Of a DNA stretch of 12,434 nt, positions 1-7,665 are shown piece after piece. The stretch covers positions 20,461 through 32,894 of the forward strand of contig DKBB01000262.1 in assembly GCA_002451015.1 (NCBI GenBank), given 5' to 3'. The notes below the pieces were generated by a model. It worked only from the letters and a program-made list of their open reading frames with translations. It had not been told where the DNA came from and ran no database searches. Each line of letters opens with the position of its first letter. Position 1 is the stretch's first letter. The position numbers and the translations under genes were made by a program. This DNA comes from Acidobacteria bacterium UBA6911 (lineage in GTDB: Bacteria > Acidobacteriota > UBA6911).

Positions 1-142
1 TAATTCTAGCCTGTCACCAATTTACGATAAATCTTTTTTACTCCGGTTGCCTACTATTATCATTTCCGATGCATTACTATTTATCAAAGAGGAGATTTTA
101 GGCAAAACCGGATCCAGCGGAAAATCATCAGGAGGCGAGACC

Positions 143-1807
143 ATGTCGGGCAATATTAAAAAAAAGTTTGGAGCCTTTAAGATAATAGGGATCTTGGTAT
201 TGGTATTAGTAATCACAATTATCGCCATTCCCTTTTTTATCGATGCGAATCAGTTTCGACCGCAGCTGGAATCCAAGCTTTCCGCGGCCCTCGGACGGAG
301 TGTAAAGACCGGAAACCTCAGCCTGTCTCTGTTTTCCGGAGCTGTCGGAGTGGACGACATCACCATTGCCGACGACCCGGCCTTCAGTTCCTCTCCGTTT
401 CTGCAGGCCAAATCGTTGAAAGCGGGCGTCAAATTAAAGCCGCTGATATTTTCCAAAGAGGTCCGTATTACGGAGATTTCATTAGACGGTCCCTCCATCA
501 ACCTCATTCGGTCCGCCGGAGGCCTCTGGAATTTTTCCAGTCTGGTAGGCGTAAAAGAAGGCAAAAAGAGCAAGACTACCAACAGTGAATCCGGCGATTT
601 TTCGGGAGAGGACATTGCAATCGAGCGCCTTACGATTAATGACGGCACTATCACAATCAACAAAGGGGGAAAAGCTTCCACATACAAAAATGTCGATATC
701 TCTGCAAAGAATCTCTCTTTTGTTTCCGAATTTCCTTTGAACCTGTCGGCCGATTTGCCTGCGGACGGCCGCCTTTCGCTGGAAGGAACGGCGGGGCCCA
801 TCAGCAGAACCGACCTTATAAAAACACCCATGACGGCAGATCTTGACGTTTCAGGTTTCAATCTTATCGAATCGGGATTCGCATCTCCGGATACCGGATT
901 TGATGGAGTCATCGATTTTGACGGGTTGCTTATTTCCGACGGCCGGCAGGTGCAAAGCCGGGGGAATGCGAACGTCGACCGGCTGCAGATTGTCAAAGGC
1001 GGATCCCCGGCCGAACACCCGGCTTCTATGGAATATGCCGTGAATTACGATCTGGCACAACAGAAAGGAGTGCTGGAAAATTTAAAAATGGCATATGGAA
1101 AGGCTGCAGCCAATCTCAACGGAAATTTCCAGAGACGCCGCGAGGGGCTTACCATAAATATGCGATTGCTTGGTAAAGATATGCCCGTAGAGGATATGAA
1201 AACCCTGCTGCCGGCATTTGGTGTGGTTCTGCCCAAAGGCGCTTCTCTTGAGGGAGGGGTTTTAAATGCGGATATGACAGCATCGGGCCCGATCGATAAA
1301 ATAAACATTATCGGATCGACAGATATTTCAAACACCAGTCTGGTAGGATACGATCTTGCGGGCAAAATAGCCGCGCTGGCGCAACTGGCCGGCTTGCAAT
1401 CGGGTAACAGGACCGATATTGAAACCCTGGCTTCAAGCATGCGTATGACACCGGACGGCATTCGAATCAATACCATCAAACTGGTGGTTCCGGCGATAGG
1501 GGACCTTGCCGGAAATGGCGATATCAATAATTCCGACCAATCCCTGAACTTCAGGATGAAAGCCCGGCTCAAAACTTCCGGCGATCTGGGCCAGGAACTG
1601 GCCCAGTTTCTGGGGGGAAGCGGAGGCAACCTTACAATCCCGTTTTTTATCCGCGGCACGGCATCGGAGCCTAAATTCGTGCCCGACCTGGAGAGCACGG
1701 CAGGAAGCATACTGGAATCCCAGTTTTCAGGTCCGGGTGACGAAGCAGGCAAGTCAAATGTGGGAAAGGCAATAGGGGACGCAATAAAGGGCCTGCTCGG
1801 CGATTAG
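143..1807 (+). CDS. AsmA family protein
   Basis: A 554-residue inner-membrane-anchored protein of the AsmA family, whose members are linked to outer-membrane assembly and lipid transport between membranes. A short basic N-terminus (MSGNIKKKFG) precedes one membrane helix at about residues 13-33. The AsmA N-terminal signature follows: DANQFRPQLESKLSAALGR, then the repeated beta-strand region. The C-terminal AsmA-like domain (about residues 360-530) contains LPKGASLEGG, a DISNTSLVGYDLAGKI stretch and LVVPAIGDLAGNGDI. The large central part would be periplasmic. I chose the ATG at 143 because AGGAGG at 130-135 lies 7 bases upstream and the membrane helix follows at once; the frame is open back to a TTG at 47, but that adds a hydrophilic stretch unlike an AsmA start. 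The M28 gene follows 64 bases downstream with no clear terminator between them. The family call is firm; the transported or assembled substrate cannot be told. Confidence 0.9.
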   Translation: MSGNIKKKFGAFKIIGILVLVLVITIIAIPFFIDANQFRPQLESKLSAALGRSVKTGNLSLSLFSGAVGVDDITIADDPAFSSSPFLQAKSLKAGVKLKPLIFSKEVRITEISLDGPSINLIRSAGGLWNFSSLVGVKEGKKSKTTNSESGDFSGEDIAIERLTINDGTITINKGGKASTYKNVDISAKNLSFVSEFPLNLSADLPADGRLSLEGTAGPISRTDLIKTPMTADLDVSGFNLIESGFASPDTGFDGVIDFDGLLISDGRQVQSRGNANVDRLQIVKGGSPAEHPASMEYAVNYDLAQQKGVLENLKMAYGKAAANLNGNFQRRREGLTINMRLLGKDMPVEDMKTLLPAFGVVLPKGASLEGGVLNADMTASGPIDKINIIGSTDISNTSLVGYDLAGKIAALAQLAGLQSGNRTDIETLASSMRMTPDGIRINTIKLVVPAIGDLAGNGDINNSDQSLNFRMKARLKTSGDLGQELAQFLGGSGGNLTIPFFIRGTASEPKFVPDLESTAGSILESQFSGPGDEAGKSNVGKAIGDAIKGLLGD

Positions 1808-1871
1808 CCCGAAACCCTGCGGCGGGAACAATCTCCTGTAGAAAATCACGGTAGTAAAAGGAGTTTGGAAA

Positions 1872-2753
1872 TTGGATCGTAAAATAAAATACTGCCTGGC
1901 CGGCATGCTGTTCATTCTTCTGACGGGCGTAAAAACCTGCTGGCCTCAGTCGGGCCGGATTTCGAGGATCGGCATCGATACAATCGAAGACCGGTTGCGT
2001 CGGTACGGAGACACGGATCCCGAACGCAGCAAGATCCTGAGGCAGATGTTCGAGGAAGCAGGCTGCAGAGACCAACGGCTGCGGATACAGCCTGTGACCG
2101 GTGCGGATGCACCGAATATAATCTGCTCCCTTCAGGGTGAAACCGGTGAAGTCATTATTGTCGGAGCCCACTTCGATTTTGTGGCTGAAGGCGAAGGAGT
2201 CGCAGACAACTGGAGCGGCGCAGCGCTGCTACCCAGTCTTTACCAGAGTCTAAGCTCGACAACACGCAGGCATACCTTCCTCTTCATCGGTTTTTCCGAT
2301 GAAGAGGAAGGGTATGTCGGATCCCATTTTTATGTCGAACAATTGAACAAGGAAGAATTGGAATCCATACAGGCCATGATAAACCTCGACACCCTTGGAC
2401 TGGCCCCGACCAAGGTGTGGACCAGCAACAGCAATCCGGAACTGGTGGGGTTGTTGAACAGGGTAGCAGTGTCGATGCAACTGCCGCTGGATAGAATGGA
2501 TGTAGATGGCATTGGAGACAGTGACGGGAATTCCTTCAGTAAACGCGATATTCCGATTATTACCCTGCACTCGGTGACGCTCGAGAACCTGCACATCCTG
2601 CATTCGGAGGACGATACTTATAACGCCATCGAAATGAACCAGTACTACGACACCTATAAGCTAGTTGCCGCCTATCTGGAAATACTGGATCAACAGGAAC
2701 TGCAGCTTGTGCCTCCGGAGCATGAGCCCATCCATAGTGAACGGAGCGAATAG
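1872..2753 (+). CDS. Exported M28 family zinc peptidase (aminopeptidase-like)
   Basis: A 293-residue metallopeptidase of family M28, which removes N-terminal residues or small peptides using two co-catalytic zinc ions. The N-terminus has a basic start and a hydrophobic stretch (residues 8-20), so it is probably exported, perhaps to the periplasm. All expected catalytic positions are visible: H100 (GAHFDF), bridging D112 (ADNWSGA), the general base and ligand pair E144-E145 (FSDEEEGYVGS), D173 (INLDTLG) and H244 (ILHSEDDTYNAI). The fold therefore looks catalytically intact. The start is a TTG with AAAAGGAG at 1856-1863, 8 bases upstream; an ATG at residue 12 would cut into the signal sequence and lacks such a site. 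Length matches compact single-domain M28 enzymes, with no PA or other accessory domain. It is probably co-transcribed with the AsmA gene. Substrate is unknown. Confidence 0.88.
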   Translation: MDRKIKYCLAGMLFILLTGVKTCWPQSGRISRIGIDTIEDRLRRYGDTDPERSKILRQMFEEAGCRDQRLRIQPVTGADAPNIICSLQGETGEVIIVGAHFDFVAEGEGVADNWSGAALLPSLYQSLSSTTRRHTFLFIGFSDEEEGYVGSHFYVEQLNKEELESIQAMINLDTLGLAPTKVWTSNSNPELVGLLNRVAVSMQLPLDRMDVDGIGDSDGNSFSKRDIPIITLHSVTLENLHILHSEDDTYNAIEMNQYYDTYKLVAAYLEILDQQELQLVPPEHEPIHSERSE

Positions 2754-2760
2754 GGCCCAC

Positions 2761-2778
2761 GTGTCGCTATAGCGACAC
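2761..2778. terminator. Perfect 18-nt palindrome between convergent genes
   Basis: GTGTCGCTATAGCGACAC is a perfect inverted repeat: a 7-bp GC-rich stem closing a TATA loop. It starts 7 bases after the M28 stop and ends 25 bases before the stop of the convergent haem-binding gene. That position fits a bidirectional terminator, although neither side has a strong T-run. A protein-binding site or a dispersed repeat is possible instead. Confidence 0.5.
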
Positions 2779-2803
2779 ACGGTTCCGGGATTGCCGGGAC
2801 GCG

Positions 2804-3229
2804 CTAATAGTAACTGGAAAGAGACCAGTCCTGCAGCAGCTTCTTCTGATCCTCGGCAAGTCTTGCCTCCGGATGAATCAGCCTGTACATAAGTAAAGGC
2901 ATTTCCCCGTCCTCAACCTCTTTCCATATGCGTTTAACCGTTGCGGGGCGGTCTCCAGCGGGGATCGATTCCCACTCGGAAAAATTCATTTTATCGCGCG
3001 CTTCCTGAATGTCGTTGGCAACCAGCCAGGAAACGGGAGCGACATACCCGTACCAGGGCCAATGCGTTTCGTTCGAATGGCAGTCGTAACAGCCGGCGCG
3101 AAGGACTTCCTTTACAGCCGGCGGAGCCTGAATATCTGAAAGGACCGGAGGGTTCGTGCGTTCAACCGGCCAGAACTGGATTGCAATGATAAAAAGAACA
3201 ATAAAAATGCCGATCCATTTCTTCTTCAT
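2804..3229 (-). CDS. Membrane-anchored haem-binding domain protein (CxxCH)
   Basis: A 141-residue protein with one N-terminal membrane helix (residues 5-20, after MKKK) and a small periplasmic domain holding a single c-type haem site, C47-Y-D-C50-H51. The pattern of CYDCHSNETHWPWYGYVAP followed by a KMNFSEW-type motif matches the family usually annotated as haem-binding domain (Haem_bd, PF14376). M110 in GEMPLLMY, followed by LIHPEARL, is at a conserved spot in the family and is a candidate distal haem ligand (inference). The haem would be attached in the periplasm by cytochrome c maturation proteins not in this window. GAGGAG at 3235-3240 lies 5 bases before the ATG. It is a single gene, divergent from the HAD gene and convergent with the peptidase. 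Its redox partner is unknown. Confidence 0.88.
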   Translation of the reverse strand: MKKKWIGIFIVLFIIAIQFWPVERTNPPVLSDIQAPPAVKEVLRAGCYDCHSNETHWPWYGYVAPVSWLVANDIQEARDKMNFSEWESIPAGDRPATVKRIWKEVEDGEMPLLMYRLIHPEARLAEDQKKLLQDWSLSSYY

Positions 3230-3279
3230 GAGAACTCCTCTTGAAATCTTTTCAAACCGGGATATTCGTGTTGATTTGC

Positions 3280-3309
3280 AGTATCATACTTAACTGTGTC
3301 GCAGGTCAA
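3280..3309 (-). promoter_or_regulatory. Candidate sigma-70 promoter for the haem-binding gene
   Basis: On the minus strand TTGACC (3304-3309, 5/6 to the -35 consensus) lies 18 bases upstream of GATACT (3280-3285). An overlapping TATGAT (3283-3288) matches -10 better but leaves a spacer of only 15. Either would start transcription about 40-50 bases before the ATG at 3229. No equally good promoter is visible on the plus strand for the HAD gene in this 100-base divergent gap. Confidence 0.4.
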
Positions 3310-3329
3310 GTCATACGGGAGAATTAGAA

Positions 3330-3995
3330 TTGGTAAAGGCGGTGCTTTGGGACAATGACGGAATCCTTGTGGATTCGGAATTTGTTTTTTACGAGACAAC
3401 GCGGGCTGCGTTTGCCGCCATGGGGCTGGAGCTGACAAAAGAGATTTGGGGCATTGAGTATCTCGGCGAGGGGAAAAGCTCCCGGGAGATCGCCCGGGAA
3501 ATGGGCGCAGGACCCGCTGAATTCAATCGGATTCTGGACGAACGGAACAGCCGGTACCGGGAGATAATCCGAGAAAAGCCGCCGCAAGTCCGCTCCCAGG
3601 TGCCGGAAACGCTTGCGCGGCTATCCGGTTGCGTGAAACTTGGTATTGTTACCGGGTGCCACCGCGATCAGTTCACCCACATGCACCAATCGAGCGGATT
3701 GGTCGACCTGTTCGATGTCATAATCACGGGAGACGACTGGAAAGAACCCAAGCCCGATCCCGGACTCTACCTGACGGCACTTGAAGCCCTGGATCTGCCT
3801 GCCGGGGACTGCATCGCCGTTGAGGATACCAAAAGGGGTCTTCTGGCGGCGGTGAATGCCGGTATCGACTGTGTTGTGGTTCCGACGGAGCTGACCCGAA
3901 TGCAGGACTTCTCCGGCGCTCTTGCCGTCGAGGATGAAATCTCCGCCGTATTGAAATATACCGGGGTCGGGCCGGCGCTGCCTTGGACGCTGTAA
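3330..3995 (+). CDS. HAD superfamily hydrolase, beta-phosphoglucomutase/phosphatase-like
   Basis: A 221-residue cytoplasmic HAD-superfamily enzyme with a cap domain of the beta-phosphoglucomutase/phosphoglycolate phosphatase type. Motif I is WDNDGILVDSE, with nucleophile D8 and acid/base D10. Motif II is GIVTGCHRD (T108). Motif III is EPKPDPGLYL (K141). Motif IV is IAVEDTKRGLLAAVNAG (E165, D166). All four are intact, so it should dephosphorylate or isomerise a small phosphorylated metabolite; the substrate cannot be deduced. The start is a TTG at 3330, because no in-frame ATG precedes motif I; a GGGAG lies about 7 bases upstream. The last 10 residues (GVGPALPWTL) go beyond the normal family end, and the bases just after the stop look coding in another frame, so the original C-terminus may have been altered. 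Confidence 0.87.
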   Translation: MVKAVLWDNDGILVDSEFVFYETTRAAFAAMGLELTKEIWGIEYLGEGKSSREIAREMGAGPAEFNRILDERNSRYREIIREKPPQVRSQVPETLARLSGCVKLGIVTGCHRDQFTHMHQSSGLVDLFDVIITGDDWKEPKPDPGLYLTALEALDLPAGDCIAVEDTKRGLLAAVNAGIDCVVVPTELTRMQDFSGALAVEDEISAVLKYTGVGPALPWTL

Positions 3996-4130
3996 ATGAG
4001 TTCGACAATACGATGCGGAACCCGGACGAAGTCTACTTAGACATTCCCTATCTGTGAGATGCCGGCTATAAGAAGATGGCCGACTCGACCGGTCTTTCGT
4101 TGTTTCAATTAACGCGGGGATGCGGTGCGG
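3983..4130 (+). pseudogene. Coding-like relic after the HAD gene
   Basis: Between the HAD stop and the convergent trkH stop, a frame shifted against the HAD frame reads like protein: LDAVNEFDNTMRNPDEVY then LDIPYL, a UGA at 4055-4057, then DAGYKKMADSTGLSLFQL and LTRGCGAA. There is no start codon with a ribosome site. It could be the frameshifted end of a once longer HAD protein, the remains of another gene, or chance. I do not recognise the peptide. The hairpins possible after the UGA are weak (4 bp), so selenocysteine insertion is not supported here. Confidence 0.22.
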
Positions 4131-5570
4131 CTACTTCCATGATCCTGCGGATAAAAATAAAATCAGACCGAATATCTCCAGGCGGCCGAGCAGCATGACG
4201 ACGGTTAGAACCACTTTCCCCGCTTCCGGCAACTGGCTGTAATTTGCCAGCGAGCTGAACATTCCAAACCCCGGCCCGACATTGCCCATACATGCTGCAG
4301 TGCCGGAAAAGGCGCTCAGTATGTCCACCCCCATGGCCGTCAACAGGAGAGTTGATAAAAATACGACCGCAAGATAAAGGGTGATGAACAGAAGACTTGT
4401 CGTAACGACATCTTCAGGAACGAAGGAATTGTCCATTTTCAAAGACACGACCGCTTTGGGATATTTCAGTTTCTTTATTTTCGTTCTTACGAATTTCCAG
4501 AAAAGCAGCATCCTTTCCACTTTTATCCCGCCGGAGGTGGACCCGGAACAGGCGCACTGGAGCGTAAAGTAGATCAATATAATTATGGTAAATGCAGGCC
4601 ATGAACCTGTATCCGTGGTCGCAAACCCTGTACTGGTTCCCAGGGAAACAACCTGAAAGGCCGCATGGCGCAGCGCCTCGGCCCATTTTTCGAATATTGT
4701 CCCGTGGATATACAGGGCAACTAAAATCACGCCGGCAAGCATTGTTCCGATATAGAATCGAACAACGCCCGATTCCCACATTTCCCTAATTTTGCCGCTT
4801 GCCGTCGCGTAAAGAATGCCGAAATGAAGCCCTGAAAGAACCATGAATACGATAATGACCAGTTCAATCGCAGTATTGTCGAAATAGGCAATGCTGGCGT
4901 TCTTTGTGGAGAAGCCGCCGGTGGCAATAGTGGCGAAAGAATGGGTAATGGCGTCAAACACGCCCATGCCACAGAAAGTCAGTAGAATGGTTTCCAGAAA
5001 AGTCAGACTGAGATAAACGAACAGGAGTATTTTCAGTATCTTCCGTGTACGGTACTGGAAGTTTTTCCTGGCCAGCGGTGAAATCTCGCTTCTGGAAAGA
5101 AGCATGGATGCCTGTCCTATCGCCGGTATCACCGCAAGGACAAAGACGATGATCCCGATGCCTCCGATCCAGTGTGTGGCCGCTCTCCAGAACAGCAGGC
5201 CGAAAGGAAGAACTTCGATATTTGTGAGAATGGAGGAGCCTGTTGTCGTAAAACCGGAGACGCTTTCAAACCAGGCATTCACCAGGGTAAATTCTCCTCC
5301 GTACAGGATATAGGGCAGAATCCCGATCAGGCAGGACAGGAGCCAGCTGGACACTACGATAACCAGCCCTTCATTGTTGTTTATTTGTGAAGAGGAAGGG
5401 ACGTAGATCAACGGGAATATGCCGAACAGAATCGTGATTGCGGCACTGTACAGGAGCGGGAGGAAATCCGATTGATGGTGGCAGAAGGAAATAATCGCCG
5501 CAACCGAAAGGAAGAATCCGTTGAATAACAGGACTATCCCGACATAACGAAAGATTATATGAGGTCTCAT
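4131..5570 (-). CDS. trkH: TrkH family potassium uptake protein
   Basis: A 479-residue integral membrane protein, the ion-conducting subunit of a Trk/Ktr K+ uptake system. The four pore repeats of the family are visible through their selectivity-filter loops: SGFTTTGSS (105-113), ATIATGGFST (213-222), GTSTGFATTD (311-320) and CMGNVGPGFG (428-436). CSGSTSGGIKVER (341-353) is the conserved intramembrane gating loop region. The length is normal. The start ATG overlaps the stop of the upstream sensor gene as ATGA (5567-5570), so translation is probably coupled; only a weak GGAAAC sits upstream. The usual cytoplasmic partner TrkA/KtrA, an RCK protein that binds NAD or ATP and gates the pore, is not in this window. 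The call is firm; whether it works with a distant TrkA is unknown. Confidence 0.95.
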   Translation of the reverse strand: MRPHIIFRYVGIVLLFNGFFLSVAAIISFCHHQSDFLPLLYSAAITILFGIFPLIYVPSSSQINNNEGLVIVVSSWLLSCLIGILPYILYGGEFTLVNAWFESVSGFTTTGSSILTNIEVLPFGLLFWRAATHWIGGIGIIVFVLAVIPAIGQASMLLSRSEISPLARKNFQYRTRKILKILLFVYLSLTFLETILLTFCGMGVFDAITHSFATIATGGFSTKNASIAYFDNTAIELVIIVFMVLSGLHFGILYATASGKIREMWESGVVRFYIGTMLAGVILVALYIHGTIFEKWAEALRHAAFQVVSLGTSTGFATTDTGSWPAFTIIILIYFTLQCACSGSTSGGIKVERMLLFWKFVRTKIKKLKYPKAVVSLKMDNSFVPEDVVTTSLLFITLYLAVVFLSTLLLTAMGVDILSAFSGTAACMGNVGPGFGMFSSLANYSQLPEAGKVVLTVVMLLGRLEIFGLILFLSAGSWK

Positions 5571-6322
5571 TTTTGTTTCCGGGCAAGATATGAAAGATCG
5601 TGAATTGCCGACGCGAGATCTTTCAACTCGTCGTCCGTTTCAACTTCCACGTTGGACGGGCGGCCGGTCTTCAGGACGTTTTGAACTTCTTTCGTTATGG
5701 AAATAATGGGATTTACGAAATAGCGGTGGATGAAATAATTAAACAGGAACGCGAATACCAGAGCGGAAACGATTGCCACGATTCCCGGCATGATGATCCG
5801 GTGCATCCTGTTTTTCAGATTCGAAGCGGTCCGATACATGGTTTCATCATTTAAGGCTATAAGTTTATCTACAGCTGTTTTTGCAGCCTGAAAAGCCGGA
5901 TGCCCCTGATTAAAATACCAGGTAAGGTCGTGATCTCCGGAAGGATTTGCAAGGGGGTCCGCCCAAAGAGCCCTGTAGGTTTGGTATTTGAAGTCAATAT
6001 CTTCAATGAAATCAATTTCGTTCGTTATAGTCAGGTTGTTTTTCGCGATATCCAATGCCGATTGAAACTCCGTATCGGCTTTTTCGATCATCTTCCTTCC
6101 TTCAGTCCCTTCCCCGGAGATCAACAGAAGCAATCCGCTGTCCTGTCTCTCAAGCGCTTCAATCATTTTTTTTGATGCGTCGATGCTTTTATAGTTGTCG
6201 TCCAGCAGACTTTGAACGGAGGAACTGATAGTCGTCAGCTCGTAGATGGAAAAAATCCCGGCGAGTGCCAGCATTATAACCAGGATCAGAAACCCCGACA
6301 TGATTTTCATTCGCAGTTTCAT
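5567..6322 (-). CDS. HAMP-terminated membrane sensor without output domain
   Basis: A 251-residue membrane receptor. Basic start MKLRMK, membrane helix 1 (about 9-27), a periplasmic helical domain of about 150 residues (29-177) of the four-helix-bundle sensor type, membrane helix 2 (about 178-198) and a HAMP domain (199-248). HAMP features seen: NPIISITKEV opening helix 1, then ETDDELKDLASAIHDL for helix 2. The protein stops 3 residues after HAMP (ARKQK). No histidine kinase, cyclase or chemotaxis signalling domain follows, so it cannot signal enzymatically alone. The stop overlaps the trkH start. I chose the ATG at 6322, not the one at 6346, because GGGGAG (6332-6337) is 9 bases upstream and the best promoter would start transcription near 6340. 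A role in controlling TrkH is inferred from coupling; it could instead be a truncated kinase or MCP. Confidence 0.75.
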   Translation of the reverse strand: MKLRMKIMSGFLILVIMLALAGIFSIYELTTISSSVQSLLDDNYKSIDASKKMIEALERQDSGLLLLISGEGTEGRKMIEKADTEFQSALDIAKNNLTITNEIDFIEDIDFKYQTYRALWADPLANPSGDHDLTWYFNQGHPAFQAAKTAVDKLIALNDETMYRTASNLKNRMHRIIMPGIVAIVSALVFAFLFNYFIHRYFVNPIISITKEVQNVLKTGRPSNVEVETDDELKDLASAIHDLSYLARKQK

Positions 6323-6346
6323 TTCCACAAACTCCCCGTGGTGCAT

Positions 6347-6375
6347 TCGATATGCCTAGAAAGTAATCTACTCAA
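6347..6375 (-). promoter_or_regulatory. Candidate sigma-70 promoter of the sensor-trkH operon
   Basis: On the minus strand TTGAGT (6370-6375) and TATCGA (6347-6352) are separated by exactly 17 bases. The predicted start near 6340 lies downstream of the ATG at 6346 and leaves a leader of about 18 bases with GGGGAG before the ATG at 6322. This supports the shorter sensor start. Confidence 0.35.
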
Positions 6376-6380
6376 GGACC

Positions 6381-6409
6381 CACCGCAAGATTAAAAAGAA
6401 TTGCGGGTG
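6381..6409. other. Inverted repeat upstream of the sensor promoter
   Basis: CCGCAA (6383-6388) pairs with TTGCGG (6401-6406) around a 12-base A-rich loop; allowing one bulged base extends it to CACCGCAA/TTGCGGGTG. It sits just upstream of the candidate -35 of the sensor-trkH operon and about 90 bases downstream of the reductase stop. It could be an operator or a weak terminator for the reductase; there is no T-run after it. Confidence 0.3.
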
Positions 6410-6497
6410 AGTTCCTCATTTTGCAGTTTGCTTGTGAACACGCTTGGTTTCCGGGAGTTGCGTACATTGGCGCATGGTTCCGGACGGATCGCCTGGA

Positions 6498-7481
6498 TCA
6501 AGAACTACCGTATACTGCAGGATTGGCGCAATTCGGCAGGCGATCGCCCTTCAGCCCGGCAATCAGGTTTTCCGCGGCCATTATGGCCATTTTCCCGCGT
6601 GTTTTGTGGCTGGCGCTGCCGATGTGCGGGCAGAGGATGATGTTGTCCAGAGTCAGCAACGGATCGTCCGGTTTGATCGGTTCCGGTTCCGTGACATCAA
6701 GGGCGGCATAGGCGATCGTACCCGAAGAGAGCGCATGGTACAGCGCCTGCTGATCGACAACCGGCCCGCGCGCGGTGTTGATCAGAATACTTCCGGGTTT
6801 CATTTTGTTTAAACGGGTATCGTTCATCAGGTGGCGGGTCTCTTCGGACAGATTCGTGTGCAGCGATACGAAATCCGATGCATGCAGCAGTGAATCCAGG
6901 TCGACAAATTGCGCATTATATCTATCCTCGGCTTCAGGATGACGCTGTCTGCTGTAATAGAGAATGCGCATGCCGAAGCCCTGAGCGCGTTTGGCCATCG
7001 CCTGCCCGATCCGACCGAATCCGACAATGCCCAATGTCGCACCCGTGATATCATGGCCAAGAAAATCGATCGATCCCCAGGTTTTCCACTTTCCTGCGCG
7101 AACAAACCTGTCGCTTTCAGCCAATCGCCGCCCTGCCGCCATTAACAGCGCCCAGGCAAGGTCGGCGGTTGTATCCGTTAAAACGCCGGGCGTGTTGCCG
7201 ACCGGGATACCGCGTTCCGTGGCTGCGGCTGTATCGATGTTGTCAACCCCGACCGCGAACTGGCTGATGACCTTCAGCCGAGATCCCGCTGAGTCCATCA
7301 GGTTGCCGTCGATTGTATCCGTAAGCATGCAAAGCAGCGCGTCGATTCCTTTAACCTTCTGTAAAAGAAGCGAATAACCCGGAGGTAACGGATCCGGCCA
7401 GACCTCAACATCGGCTTGCCGCCGCAATATATCCAGTCCTGTTTCCGGGATGAGACGGGTGACAAAAATCCTTGGCTTCAT
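6498..7481 (-). CDS. Glyoxylate/hydroxypyruvate reductase (D-glycerate dehydrogenase), D-2-hydroxyacid dehydrogenase family
   Basis: A 327-residue cytoplasmic oxidoreductase that reduces a 2-oxoacid such as glyoxylate or hydroxypyruvate to the D-hydroxyacid. The nucleotide-binding loop is GIVGFGRIG (151-159, G154-x-G156-x-x-G159). Catalytic R238 lies in NTARGPVVD, the catalytic Glu in LDVTEPEP (263-268), and H286 in CPHIGSA. FAVGVDNID (75-83) and GNTPGVLTDTTAD (95-107) are typical of the glycerate dehydrogenase branch. After strand 2 the sequence is YYSRQR rather than an acidic residue, which suggests NADPH preference (inference). The start is the ATG at 7481, with AGGAG at 7489-7493, 7 bases upstream; the frame stays open to 7751 but that part is not family-like. 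It is a single gene, divergent from the MFS exporter. Exact substrate is not determined. Confidence 0.9.
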   Translation of the reverse strand: MKPRIFVTRLIPETGLDILRRQADVEVWPDPLPPGYSLLLQKVKGIDALLCMLTDTIDGNLMDSAGSRLKVISQFAVGVDNIDTAAATERGIPVGNTPGVLTDTTADLAWALLMAAGRRLAESDRFVRAGKWKTWGSIDFLGHDITGATLGIVGFGRIGQAMAKRAQGFGMRILYYSRQRHPEAEDRYNAQFVDLDSLLHASDFVSLHTNLSEETRHLMNDTRLNKMKPGSILINTARGPVVDQQALYHALSSGTIAYAALDVTEPEPIKPDDPLLTLDNIILCPHIGSASHKTRGKMAIMAAENLIAGLKGDRLPNCANPAVYGSS

Positions 7482-7557
7482 TGGTAAACTCCTGCTGGAT
7501 ATTAAGACATCCAATACGGGGCAATCCTTCCGCAACCTTCCATCATTTTGAAAGGTG

Positions 7558-7563
7558 TATAAT
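7558..7563 (+). promoter_or_regulatory. Perfect TATAAT -10 in the reductase/MFS divergent gap
   Basis: GTGTATAATAA carries a consensus -10 hexamer, but the -35 position (about 7535-7540, ACCTTC) is poor, so an activator may be needed if this is the MFS promoter. It would give a leader of about 95 bases. Confidence 0.4.
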
Positions 7564-7573
7564 AACCCATTTG

Positions 7574-7647
7574 GACAGACGATCCGCGCTGTTGTTACTT
7601 TAATCCGCATTTCTCGAAAGGATTTGTGTAAGCGAAGGACGTCTGTC
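7574..7647 (+). promoter_or_regulatory. Long-range inverted repeat in the MFS leader
   Basis: GACAGACG (7574-7581) is complementary to CGTCTGTC (7640-7647); with one bulged A the pairing extends to TCC/GGA, about 11 bp. Both arms would lie in the mRNA leader downstream of the TATAAT at 7558. The right arm ends about 8 bases before the GGGAAAG ribosome site of the MFS gene. It may be a leader structure or two halves of a binding site; the 58-base separation makes chance possible. Confidence 0.25.
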
Positions 7648-7665
7648 GGTTTTGGGAAAGACCAT

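Noticed and set aside
47-142. TTG start upstream of the AsmA gene
   Set aside because: No ribosome site at the right distance, and the ATG at 143 has AGGAGG and leads directly to the membrane anchor.
1045-1752. 235-residue open frame antisense to the AsmA gene
   Set aside because: It is a shadow of the coding strand, with no family motif and no ribosome site.
6378-6500. Readthrough of the reductase UGA (about 40 open codons after it on the minus strand)
   Set aside because: The continuing frame (SRRSVRNHAP...) does not resemble a dehydrogenase end, the protein is already full length, and no hairpin lies at SECIS distance.
6401-6812. Overlapping plus-strand frames across the end of the reductase gene
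   Set aside because: They are antisense to a well-supported enzyme and contain no recognisable domain.
7555-7665. 37-residue N-terminal extension of the MFS protein
   Set aside because: It is basic and polar, overlaps the candidate TATAAT, and helix 1 begins right after the ATG at 7666.
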